64,000 bases of DNA from the NCBI RefSeq assembly GCF_035222485.1, contig NC_085920.1, positions 3,844,001 to 3,908,000 of the forward strand, given 5' to 3'. The first letter of the stretch is position 1. Each line of letters begins with the position of its first letter. Below, in pieces: positions 10,625-20,534 of the stretch. Under the pieces are notes generated by a model. That model ran no database searches. It had not been told where the DNA came from and was given only the letters and a program-made list of their open reading frames with translations. Source of the DNA: Podospora pseudoanserina (Eukaryota; Ascomycota; Sordariomycetes; Sordariales; Podosporaceae). The translations under genes were made by a program, and so were the position numbers.

Positions 10625-13201
10625 ATGGCTTACTCAAGGGAGTACCCGACCATCTTGCTCGGGGTCATCCTCCTGTTTTGGTTTGTGAAGCCTACCCTCG
10701 CCTTTGGCGCTGGTAACATTGCCGGGATTTCTAGCATCGAGGGCCAGAACTGTGAGTTGATTCCTCCTACCATTTACGGCACATCACCAGGCTGATCGGG
10801 CGCTTTGTCACAATCACAGGGCGCCACGGTGACATCGAAGATGCCCTCCTCAAAGTCATGATGGCTCGCGCCGTCGGCGGCAAGAGATTCGACAAGCTGA
10901 TGGTCTCCCGCGTCTACTTTGGCAACTGGCTCCGCGACTACTCCCAAGCCATCGACGTCGGCACCGTCAAGAGCGTCTCTGCCGAGGCCATCAGGCTCCT
11001 TCTCTGCGTGCTCGGATTCATTACTTTCGGCTACGGCAGCAAGGAGTTCGAGGTGACGGCCGACCGTCTGGGGTGCTACCGTCCCGAGGACCACATCGAC
11101 AACCCAAAGGACTATGCCGAGAACGAGGACGCCAGGCAGTACCACCGCGCTCTTCGCGGCCCGGTCAACGAGGAGGTCGAGCTGGCGATCGACCCCGAGA
11201 CGGGCATGAAGAATTACATTGCTAATGAGAACATCGGGATCATGACGTCGGCTGCGCACTGCAGGAAGCTGTTCACGGATGCGATTGAGCTTGGGAGGAG
11301 GTATGGGAGGAGTGGGAACAAGGATGATTTGTATGAGTGCCTGAGATTGATCGGGACTGGGTTGCACTGTCTCGAGGGCATGTTTCTCTCGTCGTTATAT
11401 TTTACAGGACAAGGTCGAAACTAACATGAATGCAGACTACTTCGCCCACAGCAACTACATCGAACTCGCCCTCATCGAAATGGGCGAGCAAGACGTCTTC
11501 CCCCACGTGGGCCGCAACACAAAGATCTCCCTGGAGGGCGCCAACGACGAAGTCTACCCCATCGTCACCGGCACCTTTGGCGGCGTCGACTTTTTGCACT
11601 CGGTCACGGGCGAGGTCTCGGACAAGCTCATCCAGAGTGAAATCCAAGACCTGGAGAACACGCTCGAGCAGTCCAAAAACTCGGACCTGTCCTACCTCCG
11701 CGAGCTCCTCGACAAGATCCCCGACGGGCTCATCGGCGGCGACAAGAAGAACAAGGTCAACGAGATCCAGGACAATGCCAACGCCGCCCAGATGGAGCAG
11801 ACGAGCATCTCGCCCAAGGAGACGGAGGAGTTTACCCGCCAGGTCCAGGACATCTTCCGGCAGATCATGCCCGCGATCGAGTACCACGACGACTTGCTCA
11901 AGAGCATCTCGGAGGCGGTGTCTAGGATCCCGATTCTCCCCAAGATTATCGAGCAGCTCGAGGAGCAGCTCTCGTTGTTTGTGTTTCAGGTCATCGCCCC
12001 GTTTGTGATTCCGGTTATCGAGCAGATCAAGAACGAGCTCGCGACGGGCGCGACGGAGATTATCGAGTCGAGCAAGAACGAGCAGCACATTGTTTTCGAG
12101 GACGATGACGCTTCTGATCCTACGCACTCGATGCTGTCGAAGGATCATTTTACCAACATTCTCAACGAGGTTGCTGGGCGGGCGGCGTCGAAGGTTGTTT
12201 CCTGGTCTGTGCCGCAGCTCATGGAGGCTATCGATGACGAGGGGGTGGATGTCGATCGGGTTCTCAACAAAATTATCTATGGTGTGCTCCACCACCCTGC
12301 GCAGCGGAACATGGGGCCTAACGGGGCTGATGAGGGCCGGAGGCTGATTTATGGGATTGTGGAGGAGTGGTGGAATGATATGGGGCGGGGTCAGCAGGAG
12401 GATTATAGGCGGAAGCTGAGCAGGGAGGGGGTGGAGAATGGGGAGAATCATAGGGAGGGGGAGAAGGATTGCGGGCATGGGTGTGGGGGGGGCGGGTTGA
12501 AGGTGAAGAAGAATTATGCTAATGCTGCGCCGGAGACAATGGAGGATCGGATTGCCGAGGCGGCGGCCGGGCATATCGTTGCGGGGGTGAAGCAAAGCTT
12601 TAAGCAGGCGGCCGAGAATGCGGGGACTGGGGAGGGGGGTGGAGGGTTGGGTGGCTTCTTGAGTAGTGTGGCGGGCAATATTTTTAACTCTGCTAGGCAG
12701 GAGAGGGAGAGGGAGAGGAGTGAGCAGCAGGAGGAGACGCCTAGCTATGGGGGTGGTGGGTATAGGAGACAGGAGGAGGAGAGGCCTAGCTACGGCGGCG
12801 GCGGTGGTTATGGTGAGGCTGCCAGCTACGGCCGTCGTGAGGAGGAAAGCTCCGGTTATGGCGGTGGCTACGGCCGTCGTGAGGAGGAAAGCTCCGGATA
12901 CGGCGGTGGCTACGGTCGTCGTGAGGAGGAGAGCTCTGGATACGGCGGTGGCTATGGTCGTCGTGAGGAGGAGAGCTCTGGATACGGCGGTGGCTATGGT
13001 CGTCGTGAGGAGGAGAGTTCAGGTTATGGCGGCGGCTATGGCCGTCGTGAAGAGGAAAGCTCTGGTGGCTATGGCGGTGGCGAAGCTGCTAGTTACGGTC
13101 GTGGTGACTATGGCGGCTACGGTGAATCTAACACCTACAGTGGTTACGGTCGCCGGAGAGATGACGACGAGGAGGAGGATGAGGGACGTCGCCGGTGGTA
13201 A
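10625..13201 (+). CDS. het-c: Het-C heterokaryon-incompatibility-type protein
   Basis: Orthologue of Neurospora crassa HET-C (Podospora hch), a secretory-pathway protein whose alleles govern hyphal fusion compatibility in Neurospora. Exons are 10625-10751, 10820-11377 and 11436-13201, giving 816 aa. A signal peptide is evident (SREYPTILLGVILLFWFV...AFGAG), followed by conserved IEGQNWRHGDIEDALL, VYFGNWLRDYSQA and CYRPEDHIDNPKDYA. The intron after LHCLE has donor GCATGT with CTAAC and CAG at the other end, so it is a GC-AG intron. The spliced product restores LHCLEDYFAHSNY. The region near residues 260-320 corresponds to the variable allelic-specificity region of Neurospora. The C-terminus is Gly-rich with a 14-residue repeat. 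No HET-domain gene like pin-c lies beside it. Confidence 0.95.
12827..13081 (+). repeat. 42-bp coding minisatellite in het-c
   Basis: Six tandem copies of a 42-bp unit coding YGRREEESSGYGGG; the last copy has one extra Gly codon. The copies are nearly identical at the DNA level, pointing to recent expansion or homogenisation. Gly-rich C-terminal repeats are known for HET-C, but the exact number usually varies between strains. Confidence 0.9.
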
Positions 13202-13421
13202 ACACTGGGCGGGTTTGTCTCGGGCATTCTTTGCTGACATGGTGGAATCAGAAGATGAGGCACTAGGTTTGTGATGGGTGAAATGGCTAGATGAGTTATA
13301 TGATATCAAAAGACTTTTGCGTGTTGTATTCCAAACGCTGTGAGATGATTGCTGGCCGTGAATAATCATCTCCCCTTTTTAACCACGGGCCTCTCCTTAC
13401 CCTTCCCCGTCCTCTCAATAT

Positions 13422-14159
13422 TCAAGGAGTCCAAGTAGGAACCGTACTCGGCCCAGTAGGCGTCTGATCAATAACATCCCTCTGCCTCACACACTGACTC
13501 TTGGCCGTAATCGCCGCCGGGCAGGCAACCTGTCTGAACCTCACATCAGGGTTATCCGCCCCCATAAACCAGTCAAACCTCCAATTACATCCCGCCTTGA
13601 GCTTGTCCGGAAAACTCTCGCAAGCACTCTTGCTCCCCACACCGCCATACCTCTCCCCCCAACCATTAGGCGGCGCACCATACTGCTGGGTGCACGCATT
13701 GAAGATCCCGACACCACCCCCCGGCATGGCAATGTCAAAGTGATTGTTTCCCAGGTCGCCGCCGGTGTTGGTGGCCTGGACGATCATCTTCTTGCCCGAG
13801 ACGGGGCCGGAGGTGAAGGTGAGCTCGTAGCAGGAGCAGCACCAGGAGGCCTCGTTGCTGCCGGCGATGTTGACGGCCGCCCAGCCGTAGGCGACGGTCT
13901 CGTTGACCGCCCACGGGGATTGGTTGCTGCACATGAAGGCTGACCCGCCCGAGTCGCACCCGGAGCGGGTGGACCCGCGGTCGTTGAGGGGGTTGTCGTT
14001 GCGGTCGCAGGTCAGGACGGGGGTGGAGGCGGTTGACTTGCCGGGCCAGGCGCAGGAGGGCTTGCAGCAGTCCCAGTAGCGGGTTGTTTTGCCTGCGCCT
14101 TGGGCTCCCTGGGCGGAGGCGAGGCCGCCGAAGGCCAGGATTGTGAGGGCGAGCTGCAT
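13422..14159 (-). CDS. Glycoside hydrolase family 45 endoglucanase
   Basis: Secreted endo-1,4-beta-glucanase, related to Humicola insolens EGV (Cel45A). It is a single exon of 245 aa. The signal peptide is [16 protein letters not shown]. The mature domain has the GH45 signature [13 protein letters not shown], which holds the nucleophile-side catalytic Asp. The second catalytic Asp lies in [13 protein letters not shown]. Many Cys residues match the family's disulfides. The protein stops at PSTVPTWTP with no linker or CBM1, although H. insolens EGV has both. The chosen ATG at 14159 gives the proper signal peptide; an upstream in-frame extension begins at a non-ATG codon and lies in the leader. 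The gene converges on het-c with only 220 bp between them. Confidence 0.93.
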   Translation of the reverse strand: MQLALTILAFGGLASAQGAQGAGKTTRYWDCCKPSCAWPGKSTASTPVLTCDRNDNPLNDRGSTRSGCDSGGSAFMCSNQSPWAVNETVAYGWAAVNIAGSNEASWCCSCYELTFTSGPVSGKKMIVQATNTGGDLGNNHFDIAMPGGGVGIFNACTQQYGAPPNGWGERYGGVGSKSACESFPDKLKAGCNWRFDWFMGADNPDVRFRQVACPAAITAKSQCVRQRDVIDQTPTGPSTVPTWTP

Positions 14160-15132
14160 GACTGGGTTGCAGATAGGGGTAGACCGTTGCAAGTAAACAA
14201 AGCTGGAGGTGACAAGGCAACCACAGAAGAACAAGACAAAACACAGTTCACAGGGAGGAGGCGAGAAAATATATACAACAAGATCAACACGGAGCCCAAC
14301 CCCAGATCGTCACCTCTATATTGCCCTCCCCGCAAATATGCCATCAACAAATACAACAGTCGATCCCACCAATCGACCCCCATCCCCCTAGGTATTCATC
14401 TCCAGCATCACAGACACATTGAAAGGCTGCTCAATTGTCCCAGGTAATACCCGTCCATCCAAATTGCGTGATTACTTGTCCCGGGAATTTATTCCACCCC
14501 ATCGTCCCTGGCCAATATGAGGCGTCCTATGACGGAGAAGAAGATAGACAACGGCAATGGCTTCCGAGATGGATATAGTACATAGATGAACATGTCATGT
14601 CAGTTACATATTCCCCTGTTTCTGGAATTTCTGGAGGTAGATACAGAGGCGTGAGAGATATGCGATCGACGTGGCTCGGAGAGGCGGGTGGTATATTAAC
14701 CGCTGCAAGCTTGCTTGGCCCCTTGTTGTATGGCCCCCGCACTGGCAAGGAGATAAATAGGGGTTCGTCATCGTTGTCGTAGCTGCAGGCTGACCCCCTT
14801 GTGCAAGATCTAGATAATAGAGAGAGAGAGAGAGAGAGAATGAGCTAGTTAGTTAGTTAAGATGAGCTCTTTGTTTCCAAGTTTTTTTGGCTGTGAAATA
14901 TCATGAGAACCTTTTTACAGAATAAGGTGTTAGATAACAATTCATTTTTACTTATCATTCAACCAGGTAGTGGAGCTTCATCTTGCCATGCATCTCTGAC
15001 AGAGTAGTGCTTTTGTCTGTCTATCTGCTTTAAGCCAAAACAAAAAAAGTCAAAAACATTCTAACAAGTTCCAAAGTAGCAAAGTAAGCCAACTCGCTGT
15101 TGTTTTCTTCACCCCAGTCATAACCCACCCCA
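14160..15132. other. Upstream region of the GH45 gene
   Basis: About 970 bp between the GH45 start and the 3' end of the J-protein gene. On the minus strand a TATATATTTT-type TATA element lies at about 14267-14276, some 110 bp before the GH45 ATG. A GA microsatellite lies at about 14819-14839. A single exact 14-mer GGCTGTGAAATATC at 14889-14902 matches the unit of the array at 20.5 kb. No gene was seen. Confidence 0.45.
14267..14276 (-). promoter_or_regulatory. TATA-like element of the GH45 gene
   Basis: On the minus strand the sequence reads GTATATATTT, about 110 bases upstream of the start codon. A TATA element would suit a strongly inducible secreted cellulase. The distance to the transcription start is unknown. 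Confidence 0.35.
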
Positions 15133-17613
15133 TCACGGTAACCTCAACTCCTCCCTCCCCTCCACCTCAACACTATACTCCTTATACCCCCACAAATACC
15201 TCACCCTCAACACCTTCCCCTGCTGCCCCGCCATCGGGTTCGGATCCCAAAACCCAAGCAACTTCCCCTTCTTCACCCCCCTCGGAATATGCAACCGTCC
15301 CCAATCATCCACCAACGCCGCCAGCGCAATCGTCACATCCGCCACCTCCTCCGGCGGCGCATTCCTAACCCCGTACTTCGCCGACAAAATCACCAACCCC
15401 CCCTTTTGTCGTTCTTCCCTCTGCCTCCCCTCCGCTCCCGTGGCCAGAATAACAGTCAGCTCATCCGCCTCGGTCCTCCTCTTGTTAATATACTGCCTCA
15501 GCGCCGCAGGATTGATCCCCGGCCCCCTCGCCTTCGCCACCGCCCTCCTCTGCCTCTGCCTCTGCTTATAAAGCTCACACGCCGCCAAAGCAGCAAACGG
15601 AAACACGGTACTCCAAAACAGGACCTTCATCCCCAGCTTCGACCTCCCCGCCCCGCTCGCCATGAGAAAAGGCAGCGAGAACCTCTGCCCGAGCCTGGAC
15701 CAGTAGAGCGAAAGATGAAGATTGAACGGCGACAGCCCCACCTCCAACCCTGCTTTGCTGAACCGACCAAACGACTTTAGCGCTCGGAACGCGAGGTAAA
15801 AGTCTTTTTGGACGGTGCCCGCTAGCTCGACCTCCCCGCGGATGCCGCCCTTTGCTCTGCCGGGGAGGTAAGAGGAAAAAAAATCCCTGCCGTAGCGGAG
15901 GTAGGCTGCTATGTTCCCCTTGGTGAAGCCGGTGGAAATTGTCCAGCTGCCGGGTTTGTTCTCGTCGAGGTCGGCGTCGAGGACGCAGAGGCCACGGGCC
16001 GAGGGTCTGGTGAGGGATTTGCCTTGGTGGATTCCGAGGTCGGGCTGGGCGAAGGAGTAGCCTACTTCTAGGGTTGGGGGGTTGGTGAAGGAGGCTAGCG
16101 AGCGGGAGCCAAAGGTCCGGGAGAAGTGCGTCATGTCGGCGCATTCTTTTGGCCGTGACGATGCGAGGTTGAAGAGGGAGAAGTCGCCCGAGTCGGCGAT
16201 GAGGAAGGCGGTTCCGTTCGAGTCTGCGCCGACTCGCTTGTGGGCGGCGAGGCCAAAGTTGGTGATGTTGTGGGACCAGATTTTGGAGGCGAAGAGCTCC
16301 ACGTTGATGGGGGCTGTTGGGTCGTGGAGGAGGGGGATGGTGTGGCCTACTCGGAGGGAGGTTGTGGGGTGAGGGAGGGGAGATACGTCTGTCTCGAGGA
16401 TGAGGTCAGGGATTTGAGGGTGCTGGGGGGTCCTCGGGTCGCGCCAGGCCATCTCTTGGCGGAAGGAGAGGTTCAAGGCTGGCAGGAAACGGGAGGATAG
16501 AAGCTGGTCAAGACGGCGGCGGCTGTGAATGGATGGGCCTGGGGGCTGGTAGTGGTCCAGAACCAGTGGGGCGAGTCTGATAGGGTCATCGAGGAGACCG
16601 TGGACTGAGCCGGTGATGGTGAGGGTTGGGTCAGTGAACCGGATGGGAGGCTTGGTTGATGTCTTCTTTTGCTGCTGCTGCTCCGGAAGAGGTGTCTTCT
16701 TTTCTCCCTCTTCTGAATCTTCAAAGAAGTCTTTCAAGACCTTCACAAGAGTTACTGAGGCTTCCTCGAACGGCTCTTTGAATCCTGGCAAGGCCACGGT
16801 GGCAGACTTTTGCAGCGAGAAATCCAGCACTTCCACTCCAGGGTTTCCACGCTTCGCAAGTTCCTCAGAAGACGCAAGTAGAGGCGAAGCATTCACCCTG
16901 AATCCCAAGTCTGTAGTCGCCCGGGCATCCCGGCGAGTGAGGAGGATATACTGATCTTGGATCTTGCTCTCATAAGTGGTCTGCTTCTCTGCACCAAGAA
17001 GGGCAACATCAAGCTCGGCCTCGTCATCCTCCGAGTCATACCCCTCGATGGTCGACAAGTCGTAACCAATTCTTCGTGATGGGTCGGCCAAGACTTCATA
17101 TGCCGCTTGAACCATCCCCAGATAGAAACCTGCCGGGCTCTGCAGAGGTCCTGACTGCCTCTCCACAGCAAGCACTTGAACGAGGCGGTTATATGCAGCC
17201 TGAACCTCCTCTCGCCTTAGTGCCGGCCCCTTCTTGGGAAGACACATAAGCTCATAGTAGCTTCTGTCCAGAGGGCCGTCTGCGAATAGCTTCCTGATGA
17301 CTTCTCGCTCGGCGGCAACCTTTTCATCATCATCCTGGTCCTCTCCGCCCAAGTGCTCAGACGCCAGGGTCGAACCCACAAAGGAGGAAGCGTCGTCAAA
17401 ATCAAACTCTAGCACGCTCCTGGTTGCTGCAAAATGTTCACGAAGGGAATAGCGATCTGTTTCAGTAGCAGGTGGGCGCAGCGACTGGCGATCAGCCTCG
17501 GCTGGACGTGCCGCCCTCTGGGAGCCATGGTTAGCCGGGGCTCTGGATCGCTGGGAGCGGATAGAACGCGTGTCCTCGTAGGTGGAGGGAGGTCTATTCG
17601 TCCTTCGCGACAT
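15133..17613 (-). CDS. DNAJC11-like J-domain protein lacking HPD
   Basis: 826 aa, no introns. The frame extends upstream, but only from a TTG; the ATG at 17613 is the first and has A at -3. After a Ser/Arg-rich N-terminus, a J-domain-like segment lies at about 118-187 (DRSYYELMCLPKKG ... VQAAYEVLADPSRRIGYDL). Helices II and III are recognisable, yet the HPD loop needed to stimulate Hsp70 is replaced by residues around AVERQSGPLQSP. The long remainder, with a beta-rich middle and a C-terminal LWGYKEYSVEV block, matches the DNAJC11 C-terminal family (DUF3395). In animals DNAJC11 is tied to the mitochondrial MICOS/SAM bridging complex. A hydrophobic segment (MKVLFWSTVFPFAALAACELY) could contact a membrane. 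Hsp70 co-chaperone activity is doubtful here. Confidence 0.85.
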   Translation of the reverse strand: MSRRTNRPPSTYEDTRSIRSQRSRAPANHGSQRAARPAEADRQSLRPPATETDRYSLREHFAATRSVLEFDFDDASSFVGSTLASEHLGGEDQDDDEKVAAEREVIRKLFADGPLDRSYYELMCLPKKGPALRREEVQAAYNRLVQVLAVERQSGPLQSPAGFYLGMVQAAYEVLADPSRRIGYDLSTIEGYDSEDDEAELDVALLGAEKQTTYESKIQDQYILLTRRDARATTDLGFRVNASPLLASSEELAKRGNPGVEVLDFSLQKSATVALPGFKEPFEEASVTLVKVLKDFFEDSEEGEKKTPLPEQQQQKKTSTKPPIRFTDPTLTITGSVHGLLDDPIRLAPLVLDHYQPPGPSIHSRRRLDQLLSSRFLPALNLSFRQEMAWRDPRTPQHPQIPDLILETDVSPLPHPTTSLRVGHTIPLLHDPTAPINVELFASKIWSHNITNFGLAAHKRVGADSNGTAFLIADSGDFSLFNLASSRPKECADMTHFSRTFGSRSLASFTNPPTLEVGYSFAQPDLGIHQGKSLTRPSARGLCVLDADLDENKPGSWTISTGFTKGNIAAYLRYGRDFFSSYLPGRAKGGIRGEVELAGTVQKDFYLAFRALKSFGRFSKAGLEVGLSPFNLHLSLYWSRLGQRFSLPFLMASGAGRSKLGMKVLFWSTVFPFAALAACELYKQRQRQRRAVAKARGPGINPAALRQYINKRRTEADELTVILATGAEGRQREERQKGGLVILSAKYGVRNAPPEEVADVTIALAALVDDWGRLHIPRGVKKGKLLGFWDPNPMAGQQGKVLRVRYLWGYKEYSVEVEGREELRLP

Positions 17614-18520
17614 GATTAGAGAGCCGAGAGTGACGACGCCGAGAAGAAACCAAAAGAGGCGTGTTGAAAGAAGACAAAAAGAATGGTTCGAGAATATCCC
17701 TTGATAGAGAATCGGGTTAGCTATCGCGGGGCTCAATGCAGGAAGATGAGTGGTTCACCGCCGCCTGATGGGTAGCGGATAGGTGCCGAGCCTTCTGATG
17801 CGACATGGCGACAGGGGGACTCGGCTGCTAGCTCGTTTGAGGAACTACAATAAAAGAAGCCGACGTGCCACTTGCCAGTCAGGTATTCAAGAATCAAGAT
17901 GGAGAGCAGCTTTTTCATTACGAGATATATCGGGGACATATTTCCAGCTGCCCAGAAGTGCTAAAGAAACGGACGCGTAAGGTTCACTCCCGGCGGGCAC
18001 CTGTAGTTGGCCAGTTTTCACAGGACCAAGATGCTAACAGTTGTTAAAAATGGCAAGATGGAGAATAGGGCTTAAACTGCGCCTCAACCGGACGCCTTTC
18101 CACCTGGAAGGGAGACACCAGAGGAGACACTGTACAGGATACAAGTAGCACCCAACTCAGTGCAGATCTCACATTTTGAAGTTGTACAACAGAGAGACGG
18201 GGAAGAAAAAAAAAAGGACCTGACCTGAAAGCGGCAGGCAACTGGAAGGCAAGGTCACCGCGATAAGCACCCTTATCGGCTGCAAGCAACTGGACTGGTC
18301 TGGGTGGGTTGCCAGGCAAGGCATCCCTGCAAAGCTACGCTAAACGGCAAGCGCAGCGAAACGCGCGCCTGGTCAAAGGACTCTTCTCAAAAAGATGCTG
18401 GCCGTGTGCCCCTCACTCTGTCTGCTGACATTGGGCGCTCTCTCGCCCACACCACCGCCAATTTGCAACATCGATCCCGCACCCCCAGCGACCGCGCAAA
18501 CGAGCGCACCCGTCTCCAGA
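17614..18520. other. Shared upstream region of J-protein and CK2 genes
   Basis: About 900 bp between divergent starts. An in-frame extension upstream of the CK2 start (ATG at 18395) is Pro/Ala-rich and unlike the family, so I treat it as leader. No other gene or RNA was seen. Confidence 0.4.
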
Positions 18521-19720
18521 ATGGCCAGAGTCTATGCCGATGTCAATCAGAACATGCCCAGGAGCTACTGGGACTATGATTCTGTCAATATCAGCTGGGG
18601 CGCTCTCGAAAACTACGAAGTTGTTCGCAAGATCGGTCAGTCATTTTAACCCTCCTTCCAAACAACGATTCGCTGACCCCCCACACTCCCCCCTCCCCAG
18701 GCCGCGGCAAGTACTCGGAGGTCTTCGAGGGAATAAACGTCGTCAACTATCAAAAATGCGTCATCAAGGTGCTCAAGCCCGTAAAAAAGAAGAAGATCAA
18801 GCGCGAGATCAAGATCCTGCAGAACCTGGCAGGCGGCCCCAACATCGTCGCCCTGCTCGACGTGGTTAGGGACTCGCAGAGCAAAACCCCATCGCTCATC
18901 TTCGAGTTTGTCAACAATACCGACTTCCGAACCCTCTACCCCAAGTTTGTCGACATCGACGTCCGCTACTACATCTACGAGCTCCTCAAGGCCCTCGACT
19001 ACTGCCACAGCAAGGGCATCATGCACCGCGACGTGAAGCCTCATAACGTTATGATCGATCATGAGAACAGAAAGGCACGACCACCATCAATCAAAACACC
19101 TCTGGCTCTCTCTCTAGCCTGACCACTACTGACACTTCTCTCAATAGTTGCGCCTCATCGATTGGGGTCTCGCCGAATTCTACCACCCCGGCACCGAGTA
19201 CAACGTGCGCGTCGCCTCGCGCTACTTCAAGGGTCCCGAGCTTCTCGTCGACTACCAGGAATACGATTACAGCCTGGACATGTGGAGCCTGGGCGCCATG
19301 TTCGCCTCCATGATCTTCCGCAAGGAGCCGTTTTTCCACGGCCAGAGCAACGCCGATCAGCTCGTCAAGATCGCCAAGGTGCTCGGCACCGACGACCTGT
19401 TTGACTACCTAGACAAGTACGAGATCGAGCTGGACACACAGTACGATGACATTCTGGGCCGTTTCCAAAAGAAGCCCTGGCACAGCTTTGTTAATGCAGA
19501 CAATCAACGATTCGTCTCGAACGAGGCGATTGATTTCCTCGACAAGCTGCTTCGATACGACCATGCGGTAGGTTTTGTTTACCGTAATGAGATGTCATCC
19601 GATGCTAATGGTAAAATAAAGGAACGTCTCACCGCCAAGGAAGCCATGGCCCACCCCTACTTTGCGCCAATTCGCGATGAGGGCATCCTCCAGCGCTATC
19701 TCGCCGGCGAAGCAATCTAG
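18521..19720 (+). CDS. cka1: Casein kinase II catalytic subunit alpha
   Basis: Constitutive Ser/Thr kinase, 335 aa. Exons are 18521-18635, 18701-19074, 19148-19567 and 19622-19720. The chosen start [14 protein letters not shown] is the conserved one. Motifs are [10 protein letters not shown] (Gly loop), [19 protein letters not shown] with the CK2 basic cluster, HRDVKPHN (catalytic loop) and DWG in place of DFG, a CK2 hallmark. Intron 2 begins GCACGA after AAG and ends AATAG, so it is a GC-AG intron; no GT donor nearby keeps the conserved RKLRLIDWG. Intron 3 is 54 nt with no stop, so an unspliced message would add 18 residues (after DHA) without breaking the frame. In Neurospora this subunit is a clock kinase (FRQ, FRH, WCC), which is family knowledge only. 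Confidence 0.96.
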
Positions 19721-19988
19721 TTGATACGTAAGGACGATCCGGTCAGAAAATTCTGGTCACCTGCCATCCCGGACGCGAATGACTCGTGGGCTTGCTGAGG
19801 AGTGGAAAGCGGCTGGAAGGAAGGCAGGACATCCTCCCCAAGTAGCAGCCAAGCGCAGAGAGGAAATTTGATTTTGATACCAGGGCTGCTGCTGCTGGAG
19901 TCGGGACCGGGGAGGGGACATGCCGAGGTTGGGGGGGGGGGGAAAGTGACTGTGGGTGGGTGTGAGGAGATGCGAGATTGAGGAGAAT

Positions 19989-19989
<1 letters not shown>

Positions 19990-20042
<53 letters not shown>
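19990..20042. repeat. GA dinucleotide microsatellite
   Basis: About 26 uninterrupted GA units, followed by a short GAAA run. It lies downstream of the CK2 stop codon. It is likely to be length-variable between strains. Confidence 0.95.
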
Positions 20043-20047
<5 letters not shown>

Positions 20048-20126
20048 AAGAAACACAACTTGAATAAAGTAGTTAGTGAAATATCGGTTGGTGCGATTAG
20101 AAATGGCAAGGAGTATGGGATTCGTG

Positions 20127-20159
<33 letters not shown>

Positions 20160-20534
20160 GATTTGGGGGTGTGGTAATCCTTTCCTCTATATGTGAGGCG
20201 AGGGAGTGTGGAGGAAGGATAGGGTAGGGTAGCGAATGGATGTGTTGGTTTATTTCAGGCGCTGTTGACACTCCTGAGCTGTGTCATGTTGCATTTACAA
20301 CAAGGTATATTTACCACCCTGAACTACCTATCAGGTTTGACTCTCTGTCTGTCCTTTGAATACCAGCCCTAAATCACAGCACAACCTGGTTCTACGAGCC
20401 TAGAAGGGCCAGGCTTGTGGCCGAGTCGGGACCAAGAAATATGCAAAGGCGCTGTGGTAAAAGAGCTATGAGCTCATGGAAGATGTGAAGTAAGTTTATA
20501 ACTGGACTGTGGGGTGAGTCGTGGGGTGGTAATT

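Noticed and set aside
11402-12595. 397-codon minus-strand frame over het-c
   Set aside because: Antisense to conserved HET-C coding sequence; Leu/Pro/Arg-rich composition typical of a mirror frame.
17614-17736. N-terminal hydrophobic extension of the J protein
   Set aside because: The extended frame begins with TTG; the first ATG is at 17613.
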